A stretch of DNA of 17,968 bases. It comes from an uncultured Odoribacter sp. GTDB taxonomy: Bacteria > Bacteroidota > Bacteroidia > Bacteroidales > Marinifilaceae. Below the pieces are notes generated by a model that was given only the letters and a program-made list of their open reading frames with translations, did no database searches and was not told the origin of the DNA. Numbering within the stretch: position 1 is the first letter of the stretch; every line of letters starts with the position of its first letter. Positions 1-7,327 of this stretch are shown one piece after another. A program made the translations under genes and the position numbers. Location: assembly GCA_900541415.1 (NCBI GenBank), contig UQJP01000045.1, positions 1 to 17,968 on the forward strand, in the 5' to 3' direction.

Positions 1-511
1 TACAACGGTTGAGGGCGTCTTCCGGGCGGGCGGCGAAGTAGCCGAAGCCGTCGGGGTATCTGTTGATCAGCCGCTGGATTTCTTCCAGATCGCTCCCGTC
101 TCCTTTGTAACCGTTCACCCAGTAGCCTGTGTTTTGGTAGATGGTTTCCTGTATTTCGTCACTTTCCGCCAGGCGCTGTTTGGCCTGGTCGGTCAGTTCT
201 GCCACACTGAAATTATCGATTTGCCCTGTGGCGGGGTTGATTACTTTTTGCTTTTCCGACGAAAAGGCGCTGGGAGCTATGCTGCTGCCCGTCGCTCTTG
301 AACCGACCTCTTCGGAGCGGATTCCGGCTGCTGTGACCGGGGCTGTTTGCTGCTGTCCGGAAAGGTTTTCGATCTCCTGTGCAACAAGAGCCCTGCGTCC
401 CGGTACGTAGTAAATATCATCCTCCATAGCACTGCTCAGCGACCGCGAAGAAGAGCATGACGCAAGGGCAACGGCTATAGGTATTGCGAGAGTATATAGA
501 AACGTTTTCAT
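1..511 (-). CDS. Putative lipoprotein, C-terminus outside window
   Basis: Only the first 170 codons are inside the window; the frame is open to base 1. The start is the ATG at 509-511 on the minus strand. The protein begins with a short basic N-terminus, a hydrophobic stretch, and a lipobox Leu-Ala-Ser-Cys with Cys at residue 19, so it is predicted to be exported and lipidated by signal peptidase II. The mature part starts with a Ser-rich linker followed by a hydrophilic region rich in Gln, Glu and Ser, and then a segment with several Tyr, Gly and Asp residues. I do not recognise a domain in the visible part, so function is unknown. It is transcribed divergently from proS across a 193-base gap that carries a plausible promoter for each direction. 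Confidence 0.8.
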   Translation of the reverse strand, partial: MKTFLYTLAIPIAVALASCSSSRSLSSAMEDDIYYVPGRRALVAQEIENLSGQQQTAPVTAAGIRSEEVGSRATGSSIAPSAFSSEKQKVINPATGQIDNFSVAELTDQAKQRLAESDEIQETIYQNTGYWVNGYKGDGSDLEEIQRLINRYPDGFGYFAARPEDALNRC

Positions 512-564
512 ATCGATTAATTTTCAAGTCTTATATTACAATTATCAAAAAGCGTACCAAAAAT

Positions 565-599
565 CAAATGTACTTGTAAATATGTGGTTGCGCTGCAAA
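565..599 (-). promoter_or_regulatory. Candidate promoter of the lipoprotein gene
   Basis: On the minus strand 565-572 reads TACATTTG, a perfect match to the Bacteroidetes -7 element TAnnTTTG. A TTTG (596-599) lies 23 bases upstream, slightly longer than the usual 19-21. The implied transcript starts about 45 bases before the ATG. The call rests on pattern matching only. Confidence 0.35.
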
Positions 600-670
600 A
601 TTAATGTTATAAATATATTCTGCTGCTATAAAAATAATCATTTTCAAGTCATAAATCTTAGTTTTTTACT

Positions 671-678
671 TAAATTTG
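671..678 (+). promoter_or_regulatory. Candidate -7 promoter box of proS-pepT
   Basis: TAAATTTG matches the Bacteroidetes -7 element TAnnTTTG exactly and sits 26 bases before the chosen proS start, giving a leader of roughly 20 bases. No clear TTTG -33 box is visible at the expected distance. Its position argues that the upstream in-frame ATG at 582 is not the real start, because it would lie outside the transcript. Confidence 0.4.
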
Positions 679-704
679 CTCCCGTTTTATCAATTAATAA
701 GAAG

Positions 705-2180
705 ATGGGAAAATTTTTAACATCAAGAAGCGAAGATTACTCTCAGTGGTATAATGAATTGGTTGTAAAGGCCGGATTAGCAGAGCAATCTGCTGTCAGG
801 GGATGTATGGTGATTAAGCCGTACGGTTATGCAATTTGGGAAAAGATACAACGTCAGTTGGACGATATGTTCAAGGAAACAGGGCATGTGAATGCTTATT
901 TCCCCTTGCTGATCCCCAAATCGTTTTTCTCGAAAGAGGCCGACCATGTGGAGGGATTCGCTAAAGAATGTGCAGTTGTTACCCATTACCGTTTGAAAAA
1001 TGCTGCGGACGGTTCGGGCGTTGTGGTCGATCCCGATGCAAAGCTCGAGGAAGAGCTGATTATCCGTCCGACTTCCGAGACGATTATCTGGAATACTTAT
1101 AAAAATTGGATTCAGTCATACCGTGACCTGCCTATCCTGTGTAACCAGTGGGCGAATGTGATGCGGTGGGAGATGCGTACGCGTATGTTTTTACGTACGG
1201 CCGAGTTTTTGTGGCAGGAGGGACATACGGCCCATGCCACGAAAGAGGAGGCTTTGGAAGAGGCGAATAAGATGGTGCGGGTGTATGCCGAATTTGCGCA
1301 GAAATGGATGGCTGTTCCGGTGATCATGGGAAATAAGAGCGAGAGCGAACGCTTTGCAGGTGCGCTGGAAACCTATACGATCGAGGCTTTAATGCAGGAT
1401 GGAAAGGCGTTGCAGGCCGGAACTTCCCATTTCTTAGGGCAGAATTTTGCCAAAGCGTTCGATGTGATGTTTGCGAACCAGAATGGCGAGCGCGATTATG
1501 TGTGGGCTACTTCCTGGGGAGTTTCCACCCGTTTGATGGGGGCGTTGATTATGGCGCATTCCGATGATAACGGTTTGGTATTGCCTCCGAAATTAGCTCC
1601 TTTGCAGGTGGCTATCGTACCTATTTATAAGAATGCCGAAGGATTGGAAAAAATCCGGGAAAAGGTGCAGGGAATTATGGCCGGGTTGAAAGCGAAGGGA
1701 ATCACCGTGAAATTCGACGACCGGGATACTCAAAAACCGGGCTGGAAGTTTGCCGATTATGAATTGAAAGGCGTTCCGGTACGTTTGGCGATGGGGGAAC
1801 GCGATTTGGAGAACGGGACGGTGGAAGTGGCACGCCGCGATACGCTGACAAAGGAAACTTTGCCTTTGGAGGGGATTGTGGAGCATATTGAAAAATTGCT
1901 TGAAGATATACAGGAAAATATATTCCAGAAAGCGAAATCTTTCCGCGACGGAATGATTACGAAAGTGGATTCTTACGAAGAATTTAAGAGGCTGGTGGAA
2001 ACGAAGGGAGGATTTTTCCTGTGCCATTGGGACGGGACTCCTGAAACGGAAGAGAGGATTAAGGCTGAGACGAAGGCGACGATCCGTTGTATTCCTTTCG
2101 ATAGCCCGGAAGAGGAAGGTAAGGATATGGTGACCGGAAAGCCTTCCCATAGAAGGGTGTTGATAGCAAAAGCATATTGA
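705..2180 (+). CDS. proS: Prolyl-tRNA synthetase, eukaryote/archaeal-like type
   Basis: Charges tRNA-Pro with proline in the cytoplasm. The 491-residue protein has class II synthetase features: RPTSE at residues 121-125, an arginine-rich motif 2 region (RWEMRTR..LRTAEF, about 154-167) and motif 3 around WGVSTRLMGALIM (271-283), followed by an anticodon-binding domain from about 298 and the C-terminal domain ending in Tyr that marks the eukaryote-like ProRS class. The large editing insertion of the bacterial type is absent. The start at 705 (MGKFLTSRSEDYSQWYN) matches the usual N-terminus of Bacteroides homologues; an in-frame ATG at 582 would add 41 residues of AT-rich, non-conserved sequence. 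The C-terminal domain keeps few of the cysteines that bind zinc in other members. pepT follows after 3 bases, so the two are probably cotranscribed. Confidence 0.95.
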   Translation: MGKFLTSRSEDYSQWYNELVVKAGLAEQSAVRGCMVIKPYGYAIWEKIQRQLDDMFKETGHVNAYFPLLIPKSFFSKEADHVEGFAKECAVVTHYRLKNAADGSGVVVDPDAKLEEELIIRPTSETIIWNTYKNWIQSYRDLPILCNQWANVMRWEMRTRMFLRTAEFLWQEGHTAHATKEEALEEANKMVRVYAEFAQKWMAVPVIMGNKSESERFAGALETYTIEALMQDGKALQAGTSHFLGQNFAKAFDVMFANQNGERDYVWATSWGVSTRLMGALIMAHSDDNGLVLPPKLAPLQVAIVPIYKNAEGLEKIREKVQGIMAGLKAKGITVKFDDRDTQKPGWKFADYELKGVPVRLAMGERDLENGTVEVARRDTLTKETLPLEGIVEHIEKLLEDIQENIFQKAKSFRDGMITKVDSYEEFKRLVETKGGFFLCHWDGTPETEERIKAETKATIRCIPFDSPEEEGKDMVTGKPSHRRVLIAKAY

Positions 2181-2183
2181 TAT

Positions 2184-3401
2184 ATGGTTCTTGAACGTTT
2201 TTTGCGATATGTAAAGTATCCCACACAGTCTGATCCAGCTACGGGTTTGAAGCCGAGTACTCCGGGACAAATGGAGTTTGCACGGGTGCTTGGTGAGGAG
2301 ATGAAGGAATTGGGGTTGAGTGATGTCAGTGTGGACGAACATGGGTATGTTATGGGGTTTTTGCCTTCTAACCTGGAACGTGAAACTCCTGCTATCGGTT
2401 TTATCGCCCACCTGGATACCAGCCCGGAGATGAGCGGACGGAATGTGAATCCGCAGGTGATCGAAAATTATGCGGGAAACGATATTGTGCTGAATAAGGA
2501 GAAAAACATTGTCCTTCCTACGGAGGAGTTTCCCGAACTGGCCAATTATGTGGGGCAAACATTGGTGACCACCGACGGCAACACGCTGCTGGGGGCCGAT
2601 GACAAAGCGGGAATAGCCGAGATCATGACCGCTATGGAATACCTGATCCAGCATCCGGAGGTGAAACACGGGAAGATTTGTATTTGCTTTACTCCGGACG
2701 AGGAGATTGGGGAAGGGCCGGATCATTTCGATGTGAAAAAATTCGGGGCGAAGTTTGCTTACACTTTGGACGGAGGGGAGATCGGCGAGTTGGAATTCGA
2801 GAATTTCAATGCCGCCAGCGCGAAGGTGACGTTCAGGGGACGGAGTTTTCATCCGGGATACGCTAAAAATAAAATGGTGAACGCCATTTCCGTGGCGAAC
2901 GATTTTATCAATAGTTTGCCGAAAAAGGAAGTTCCGGAAAACACTTCGGGATATGAAGGTTTTTTCCATATATATTCCATCCGTGGAGATGTGGAATCGA
3001 CGGAAGTGGAAATCCTGATCCGTGATTTTGACCGTGAACGTTTCGAATGGCGTAAGAATACCATAGAGAACGGGGTGCGCGAATTTTCCAGGCGTTACGG
3101 TTTGAATGTGGGGTTGGAATTGAAAGATCAGTATAGTAATATGCGCGAGAAGATCGAGCAGGTGCATTATATTATCGATATAGCCAAACAGGCGATGCTG
3201 GATGTGGAGGTGAAGCCCCTGATCGTGCCGATCCGGGGAGGAACGGACGGGGCACGGCTGTCGTTTATGGGGTTGCCCACACCGAACTTGTTCACCGGAG
3301 GGCATAATTTCCACGGGCGCTATGAATATATTCCGGTGCGTTCTATGGAGAAGGCGGTGGATGTCATTGTGCGTATCGCAGAATTGTGCACGAAAATATA
3401 A
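2184..3401 (+). CDS. pepT: Peptidase T (tripeptide aminopeptidase, M20B)
   Basis: A cytoplasmic zinc aminopeptidase that removes the N-terminal residue from tripeptides. The 405-residue length is normal for PepT. The metal site is complete: HLDTS with His76 and Asp78, the bridging Asp in LGADDKAG (139-140), the catalytic/metal pair in PDEEIG (Glu173, Glu174), Asp196 in TLDGGE, and a late His in GGHNFHGRYE (about 374). The N-terminal ERFLRYVK....PSTPGQ is also typical. The start ATG lies 3 bases after the proS stop, so translation is probably coupled. Nothing links the two functions beyond general protein metabolism. The gene ends 140 bases before a strong bidirectional terminator. Confidence 0.95.
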   Translation: MVLERFLRYVKYPTQSDPATGLKPSTPGQMEFARVLGEEMKELGLSDVSVDEHGYVMGFLPSNLERETPAIGFIAHLDTSPEMSGRNVNPQVIENYAGNDIVLNKEKNIVLPTEEFPELANYVGQTLVTTDGNTLLGADDKAGIAEIMTAMEYLIQHPEVKHGKICICFTPDEEIGEGPDHFDVKKFGAKFAYTLDGGEIGELEFENFNAASAKVTFRGRSFHPGYAKNKMVNAISVANDFINSLPKKEVPENTSGYEGFFHIYSIRGDVESTEVEILIRDFDRERFEWRKNTIENGVREFSRRYGLNVGLELKDQYSNMREKIEQVHYIIDIAKQAMLDVEVKPLIVPIRGGTDGARLSFMGLPTPNLFTGGHNFHGRYEYIPVRSMEKAVDVIVRIAELCTKI

Positions 3402-3540
3402 AGCCGGAGCTGGTGTGGGAGAGTGTGGGAAAGGAGGCCTTGAGGGAGTGTGGGGAGGAAATTTCCGGACAGCAGATGGAAAGAGATCATAGCCTGTGTT
3501 TTCCCGGTTTCCGGGAGAGAGAGCCATCGAATAAAGTATA

Positions 3541-3577
3541 AAAAATCCGTAAAATAAACTTTTTACGGATTTTTTTA
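3541..3577. terminator. Bidirectional intrinsic terminator
   Basis: A perfect 14-base inverted repeat (3541-3554 and 3561-3574) built around ATCCGTAAAA/TTTTACGGAT with a 6-base loop has an A tract on the left and a T tract on the right. It can end transcription of pepT on the plus strand and of the convergent 3606-6551 operon on the minus strand. Confidence 0.85.
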
Positions 3578-3605
3578 TTTGCTGAAAAGCGGTAGATGCT
3601 GCTTG

Positions 3606-4358
3606 TCAGCGTCCTGTTTCGTTTAAGACCTGCGTCCGCTTTTTTAAGTATTTCAGTATGCAATAAGCTATTCCGCTTAGGAGTGTCATCGTGACCAGGA
3701 AATAGTTGTAGTGTGTATCTCCCCTTAACCACACCCCGATACCATCGAAAATGGTGAATATCAGGAATAGGGCGAAAACTCCGTTCTTTTCTTTTTTCAG
3801 GACTTTTTTCCAGGAGAAAGATAACGCAGGTTTGACGAATAATTTAAAATTAGGGAAGAATGCAGGGGTACGGTCGGCCCATCTTGTGTAAACCGTACCG
3901 AATTTTTCGCGTAGAAATTGTTCTTCGGCATACATGATGCGTTCATAATAGAGCCAATAAATTAAAATGAAGACGGTGACGAACGCTATGTTGCAGGTGA
4001 GCAGGGAAATGCCCAGCCACATCAGAAAATTGCCTAAGTAAAGGGGATGTCTTACAACGGAATAGATGCCTGTTTGGTTCAGGCTGTCCGCTATTTGATT
4101 CTGAGTGTTCCTGCCTGATGTGTTCACCGGCGTGTGGCCTACCGTATAGGCCCGGATAAATACTCCGGCGAGGCTGACCATCAAGCATAAAATTTGATAG
4201 CATTTCCAGAAAAATTCCTTGTCCTCTAAAAATGTTCCCCGAGTATCGAGCGTGTAAATATAAACCAATATTCCTACACCCAAAATGATGATCGGTAAGG
4301 TTCCTCTGTATCTGAACAGCCAGTTCCCTTGTAATTCAAAATCTTCTTGTAAAGCCAT
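3606..4358 (-). CDS. Isoprenylcysteine carboxyl methyltransferase-like membrane protein
   Basis: A 250-residue membrane protein with hydrophobic segments near 20-37, 52-70, 108-137 (probably a hairpin), 192-208 and 219-237. The family hallmark is present: RHPLYLGN at 103-110, then a double Glu (145-146) in YAEEQFLREKFG..Y..W, which in the ICMT/PEMT superfamily forms the S-adenosylmethionine site at the membrane face. Family membership therefore looks secure, but the methyl acceptor is unknown; bacteria lack prenylated CaaX proteins, so a lipid or other small acceptor is more likely. The C-terminal 60 residues extend beyond the core with two more hydrophobic segments. It lies 56 bases downstream of the kinase on the same strand and may be the last gene of that operon, although this gap could also hold its own promoter. 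Confidence 0.75.
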   Translation of the reverse strand: MALQEDFELQGNWLFRYRGTLPIIILGVGILVYIYTLDTRGTFLEDKEFFWKCYQILCLMVSLAGVFIRAYTVGHTPVNTSGRNTQNQIADSLNQTGIYSVVRHPLYLGNFLMWLGISLLTCNIAFVTVFILIYWLYYERIMYAEEQFLREKFGTVYTRWADRTPAFFPNFKLFVKPALSFSWKKVLKKEKNGVFALFLIFTIFDGIGVWLRGDTHYNYFLVTMTLLSGIAYCILKYLKKRTQVLNETGR

Positions 4359-4414
4359 AATGTATTGTTTTATGGCCCGAAGGTATATACCGACTTTGTA
4401 GGAAATTTGAAGAC

Positions 4415-5467
4415 TTAGAATTGTACGATAAAATAGTGCCTGTTATTTTGATATTGGTAGCCGATCTGCCAGCCGTGATAATCGCAAATCGCTTTGACGA
4501 TGGCCAGTCCCAGCCCGTTCCCTTTTATTTTTTCGGAAGGGCGGTAGAATCGGTTGAATAAAAGCCGGGGGTCTAACGCACCTTCTTCCGATGTATTTGA
4601 AATGATAAATCGGTTGTCCTGGAGGGTTATCGAAATGTCGCCGCCCGGAGTGTTGTGGCGGACGGCATTGACGACTAAGTTGTTTATCAGGCTTTCCAGT
4701 AGTATTTTATTACCTTTCACAATAAAAAACGGATGTTGGAACGATTGGTGAAGGGTGATGCCTTCCGTCAGGCTTTCCAGAAAAGGGGAAAGTTCTTTTA
4801 AAGTGATTACCAGGTCGATGGAATCCATTTGGTTATACTGCTTATTGTCTATTCTGGCCAGCAGCAGCAAATTCCGGTTCAGGCGTGCCAAACGGTTGGA
4901 CACCTGGTAAAGCCCCTGTATCATTTCTGCCTGCGATTCCGTCAGGTCCGGCTGTTGAAGCAGAATATCCAGTTTACTTTGGAATATCGCCAGCGGAGTT
5001 TGGAGTTCGTGGGAGGCGTTTTCTGTAAATTCTTTTTGGGTTTTGTAGCTTTTTACACTGTTTTCCATCAGTCGGTTCAGGGCGTGGTTCAACCGGGTGA
5101 ATTCTTTGATATTGCTGTCGGCTAACGGAGGTATCACTCCGCTTTCAAGGCTGAAATCTTCTATTTGTTTCAGGGTGGTGTCGAATGGCTCCCACAGGCG
5201 TTTCGAGATGAAACGCATCATGAGGATGATCGCTATTCCCAGCACTACGGAGATCAGGATGAATTGCAGGAGGATGCCCTGCATGATGTCTTCTTCCAGG
5301 TCGGGTTCCGGAATGGGTTGTCCTTGTTGCACGGCTTCGATAATATCCCTCATATCCTCCGCGTAATAGTGTTTGGTGAGAAGATAGAAAAGCGGTGTGG
5401 CCAGCAGTAAAATGATTGTTGTGCAAATGATGAATTGGGTGAGGGTTTTGTTTATCAGGCTTTTCAT
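4415..5467 (-). CDS. Sensor histidine kinase
   Basis: An inner-membrane two-component kinase of 350 residues. Numbered from the chosen start, hydrophobic segments lie at about 10-31 and 64-85, with only about 32 residues between them outside the membrane; a HAMP-like linker follows, then the phosphoacceptor His153 in SHELQTPL, the N box with Asn263 and Asn267, and the G box GNGLGLAIV near 316-324. All catalytic motifs are intact. I chose the ATG at 5465-5467, which overlaps the response regulator stop as ATGA; an ATG 9 bases upstream (5474-5476) would add three residues. The very small external loop means no recognisable ligand-binding domain. The partner regulator lies immediately upstream. 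Confidence 0.92.
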   Translation of the reverse strand: MKSLINKTLTQFIICTTIILLLATPLFYLLTKHYYAEDMRDIIEAVQQGQPIPEPDLEEDIMQGILLQFILISVVLGIAIILMMRFISKRLWEPFDTTLKQIEDFSLESGVIPPLADSNIKEFTRLNHALNRLMENSVKSYKTQKEFTENASHELQTPLAIFQSKLDILLQQPDLTESQAEMIQGLYQVSNRLARLNRNLLLLARIDNKQYNQMDSIDLVITLKELSPFLESLTEGITLHQSFQHPFFIVKGNKILLESLINNLVVNAVRHNTPGGDISITLQDNRFIISNTSEEGALDPRLLFNRFYRPSEKIKGNGLGLAIVKAICDYHGWQIGYQYQNNRHYFIVQF

Positions 5468-6138
5468 TCTATCCATTTATATCCGGTTCCATAAACATTT
5501 TTAATACATTCTTTGCAACCTGCTTCCGATAGCTTCGCTTTCAGGTTTTTGATGTGGGTATATACGAAATCGTGGCTATCCAGCATGTCTGCAATGTCGC
5601 CGCTCAAATGTTCGGCCATCGCGCTTTTGGAAATAACCCTGTTTTTATTGCCGATGAAGAAGAGCAGCAGATCGTATTCCGTGCGGGTCAGTATTACCGG
5701 AGTGCCGTTTACCCGGACAGACATACTAGGGAGGTCTATGGTGATGCCATTGCTTTGCAAGGTGTTGCTGCCGGAAAATTCTTTTCGCCGGATAACGGCG
5801 TAGATGCGCATGCTTAATTCCGGTAAATGAAAAGGTTTGGCCAGGTAGTCGTCCGCCCCGATTTGCAGGCCGCTCACCTTGTCGTCCAGAGAGTCTTTGG
5901 CCGAAATGATGATGATGCCGGCGGGATTGTTCTGCCGTTTTATTTCCCGCAGAATATCGAGCCCGTTTCCTCCCGGCAACATCAGGTCGAGCAGAACGCA
6001 ATCGTAATTATACAGATTGATTTTTGCCTGTGCTTCGCTATATGTGAAAGCCTGTTCACATAGATAATTTTCCGAACTGAGAAAGGTGACGATGCTGCCC
6101 GACAGCTCCCGTTCGTCTTCGATAATCAATAATTTCAT
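5464..6138 (-). CDS. OmpR/PhoB-family response regulator
   Basis: A 224-residue DNA-binding regulator. The receiver domain spans residues 1 to about 118 with acidic pair Glu7/Asp8, phosphoacceptor Asp51 in LLDLMLPGGNG, Ser79 in IISA and Lys101 in AKPF. The winged-helix effector domain follows from about 128, with LTRTEYDLLLFF and the C-terminal hairpin VYGTGYKW. It overlaps the EamA gene upstream by ATGA and the kinase downstream by ATGA, so all three should be made in fixed ratio. Its targets are not shown by the sequence; autoregulation of this operon is common in the family. It is separated from the pst operon by the divergent rubredoxin gene, so I see no basis for calling it PhoB. Confidence 0.92.
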   Translation of the reverse strand: MKLLIIEDERELSGSIVTFLSSENYLCEQAFTYSEAQAKINLYNYDCVLLDLMLPGGNGLDILREIKRQNNPAGIIIISAKDSLDDKVSGLQIGADDYLAKPFHLPELSMRIYAVIRRKEFSGSNTLQSNGITIDLPSMSVRVNGTPVILTRTEYDLLLFFIGNKNRVISKSAMAEHLSGDIADMLDSHDFVYTHIKNLKAKLSEAGCKECIKNVYGTGYKWIE

Positions 6139-6551
6139 TTGATAAGCATGATTATACTTCCGCCTGTGATAAGCAATGCACCGATAATCACCTTTAAGCT
6201 GACAGGCTCTTTCAACAGTATAAAGGAGAGGCAGATGGTGATAACCACGCTCATTTTGTCTATCGGGGCAACACGGGATACTTCCCCGGTTTGCAATGCT
6301 TTAAAATAAAACAGCCAGGATAACCCGGTGGCAATGCCGGAGAGTATGAGGAATAGCCAGGTGTGGCGGCTAATATCCTTTACTTCTCCGAGGTGATTCC
6401 CGAATAACACAATTCCCCAGGTAATCACTAAGATAACAATTGTCCGGATTGCCGTTGCCAAATCCGAATTGACATCTTTAACCCCTATTTTGGCAAAGAT
6501 GGCGGTCAGGGCTGCAAAAACTGCCGATAAAAGTGCATAATATTTCCACAT
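6135..6551 (-). CDS. Half-size EamA/DMT-type membrane transporter protein
   Basis: A 138-residue membrane protein consisting of one EamA repeat, with about five hydrophobic segments and the typical closing LLKEPVSLKVIIGALLITGGSIIMLI. Half-size DMT proteins generally act as dimers and move small metabolites across the inner membrane; the substrate here is unknown. The start at 6549-6551 (MWKYYALLSAVFAALTAIFAKIG) begins exactly with the first membrane helix. The frame stays open upstream to an ATG at 6720-6722, adding 57 basic, AT-rich residues that do not fit the family and were not used. The stop overlaps the response regulator ATG, making this the first gene of the operon. That coupling to a two-component pair is unusual. 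Confidence 0.85.
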   Translation of the reverse strand: MWKYYALLSAVFAALTAIFAKIGVKDVNSDLATAIRTIVILVITWGIVLFGNHLGEVKDISRHTWLFLILSGIATGLSWLFYFKALQTGEVSRVAPIDKMSVVITICLSFILLKEPVSLKVIIGALLITGGSIIMLIK

Positions 6552-6835
6552 ATACCGTTGTTTATTTTGTCTAAGAATCGTTTCCCCGTCATTTGCGGTA
6601 AAATTAAAGGTGAATATTGTAGGAATTTTGGAGAGAAAAACCATCATGTATCTTTTTACCGGAATAAAAGTATGGATGAATTTTCTTTTTTTAAATAAAA
6701 GGATAGATAAATATTTTGTCAATCGGATATAAAAAGATTCTCGATGCCGAAAAGACTTTTCGTTTATATAATTTTTATAACTTTACAGGGTAGAATACGT
6801 AAGAAAATAAGTTGTTCAAATTAAAATGAAAAACC
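6552..6835. other. Divergent intergenic region, EamA operon / rubredoxin
   Basis: This is 284 bases of AT-rich sequence between divergent genes, with no credible gene. It holds a perfect 15-base palindrome at 6748-6762 and a near-match to the -7 box (TAACTTTA, 6778-6785) in front of the rubredoxin gene. I could not find a convincing promoter for the EamA operon. Confidence 0.5.
6748..6762. promoter_or_regulatory. Palindrome upstream of rubredoxin, candidate operator
   Basis: CGAAAAG and CTTTTCG face each other around a single central base, a perfect 7-bp dyad. It lies just upstream of the near-match -7 box at 6778-6785, covering the -33 region, where a dimeric regulator could block or assist polymerase. 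No regulator is known from the sequence. Confidence 0.3.
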
Positions 6836-6997
6836 ATGAAAAAGTACATTTGCACGGTATGTGATTACATCTACGACCCGGCAGTAGGCGATCCCGATAG
6901 CGGTATTGAGCCGGGAACGGCTTTTGAAGATCTTCCGGACGATTGGGTTTGCCCGTTGTGCGGAGTGGGAAAAGACGAGTTCGAGCCGGTAGACTGA
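6836..6997 (+). CDS. rub: Rubredoxin
   Basis: A 53-residue cytoplasmic electron carrier with one iron held by four cysteines. Both CxxC knuckles are present: Cys6/Cys9 in YICTVCDYIYDP and Cys39/Cys42 in WVCPLCGVGKDEFE, with the usual length and the conserved DPxxGDPDxGIxPGTxFEDLPDDW middle. In anaerobes it typically passes electrons to rubrerythrin, rubredoxin:oxygen oxidoreductase or similar peroxide and oxygen-reducing partners; none is in the window. The start is the ATG at 6836; another ATG at 6826 is in a different frame. A terminator follows at once, so the gene is probably monocistronic. Confidence 0.97.
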   Translation: MKKYICTVCDYIYDPAVGDPDSGIEPGTAFEDLPDDWVCPLCGVGKDEFEPVD

Positions 6998-7004
6998 TCC
7001 AAAG

Positions 7005-7042
7005 AAAAAAAGTTGTCCAAACCATTGAGGGCAACTTTTTTT
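7005..7042 (+). terminator. Intrinsic terminator of rubredoxin gene
   Basis: AAGTTGTCC pairs with GGGCAACTT (one G-U pair) around a 10-base loop, preceded by A's and followed by seven T's. It begins 8 bases after the rubredoxin stop codon. The flanking A and T tracts also pair, so it may work in both directions. Confidence 0.85.
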
Positions 7043-7079
7043 CTTTATAATTCCTGTGTCGGTTTTAACTGAAATCCGT

Positions 7080-7129
7080 CCGGGGGACAGGTGGCGGGAA
7101 TCCACCCCTGCTCCGGGATGCGGTCTTTT
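7080..7129 (+). other. GC-rich imperfect hairpin followed by T's
   Basis: In an otherwise gene-free stretch (7043-7327), GGTGG pairs with CCACC, flanked by CA/TG and outer CCGG/CCGG with small bulges, and CTTTTT follows a few bases later. It could be a second terminator or leftover from a lost gene. The stem is interrupted and the T run is not adjacent, so confidence is low. Confidence 0.2.
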
Positions 7130-7204
7130 TCCAGATGCCGGAATATGGGGAGGCAAAAGTACCAAATGGGTAAAAAAGCGTATGAAAATAGCGTCCGATA
7201 CGTA

Positions 7205-7234
7205 TTGTTAGTCGATAAATAATGAATAAATTTG
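7205..7234 (+). promoter_or_regulatory. Promoter of the pst operon
   Basis: TAAATTTG at 7227-7234 matches the Bacteroidetes -7 consensus exactly, and TTG at 7205-7207 (in TATTG) lies 19 bases upstream, the expected -33 spacing. The transcript would have a leader of about 85 bases. This is the best two-part promoter match in the window. No PHO-box-like direct repeats were recognised nearby. Confidence 0.5.
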
Positions 7235-7327
7235 CAATATTTTTGAATAAATCCGGCCGTGTGAGTGTGGGGAACCTGAGATAGGGTGTGCCTTTACAGA
7301 TAGTCCGGCTTAACTAAAGAGGAAATA

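Noticed and set aside
141..410. 89-codon plus-strand frame within the lipoprotein region
   Set aside because: The opposite strand encodes a lipoprotein with a clear lipobox signal peptide; this frame is its shadow.
582..704. Upstream extension of proS to an earlier ATG
   Set aside because: The added 41 residues are AT-rich and unlike known ProRS N-termini, and a promoter box at 671-678 would lie inside them.
3487..3525. Small inverted repeat CCCGGTTTCCGGG after pepT
   Set aside because: Stem of about 5 bases without a T run; the strong terminator at 3541-3577 explains transcript ending better.
1593..3527. A 644-codon open frame on the minus strand opposite proS and pepT
   Set aside because: It is antisense to two certain genes, has a low-complexity His/Arg/Pro-rich translation with no recognisable domain, and arises from the codon bias of the plus-strand genes.
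5464..6138. Response regulator as PhoB controlling pst
   Set aside because: Family level similarity only; the pair lies on the opposite strand, separated by the rubredoxin gene, and no PHO-box-like repeats were recognised before pstS.
6552..6722. 57-residue N-terminal extension of the EamA protein
   Set aside because: Basic, non-membrane sequence before the first helix; family members start at the position equivalent to 6551.
6821..7165. 114-codon minus-strand frame over rubredoxin
   Set aside because: It is antisense to a certain rubredoxin gene and crosses its terminator; no recognisable domain.
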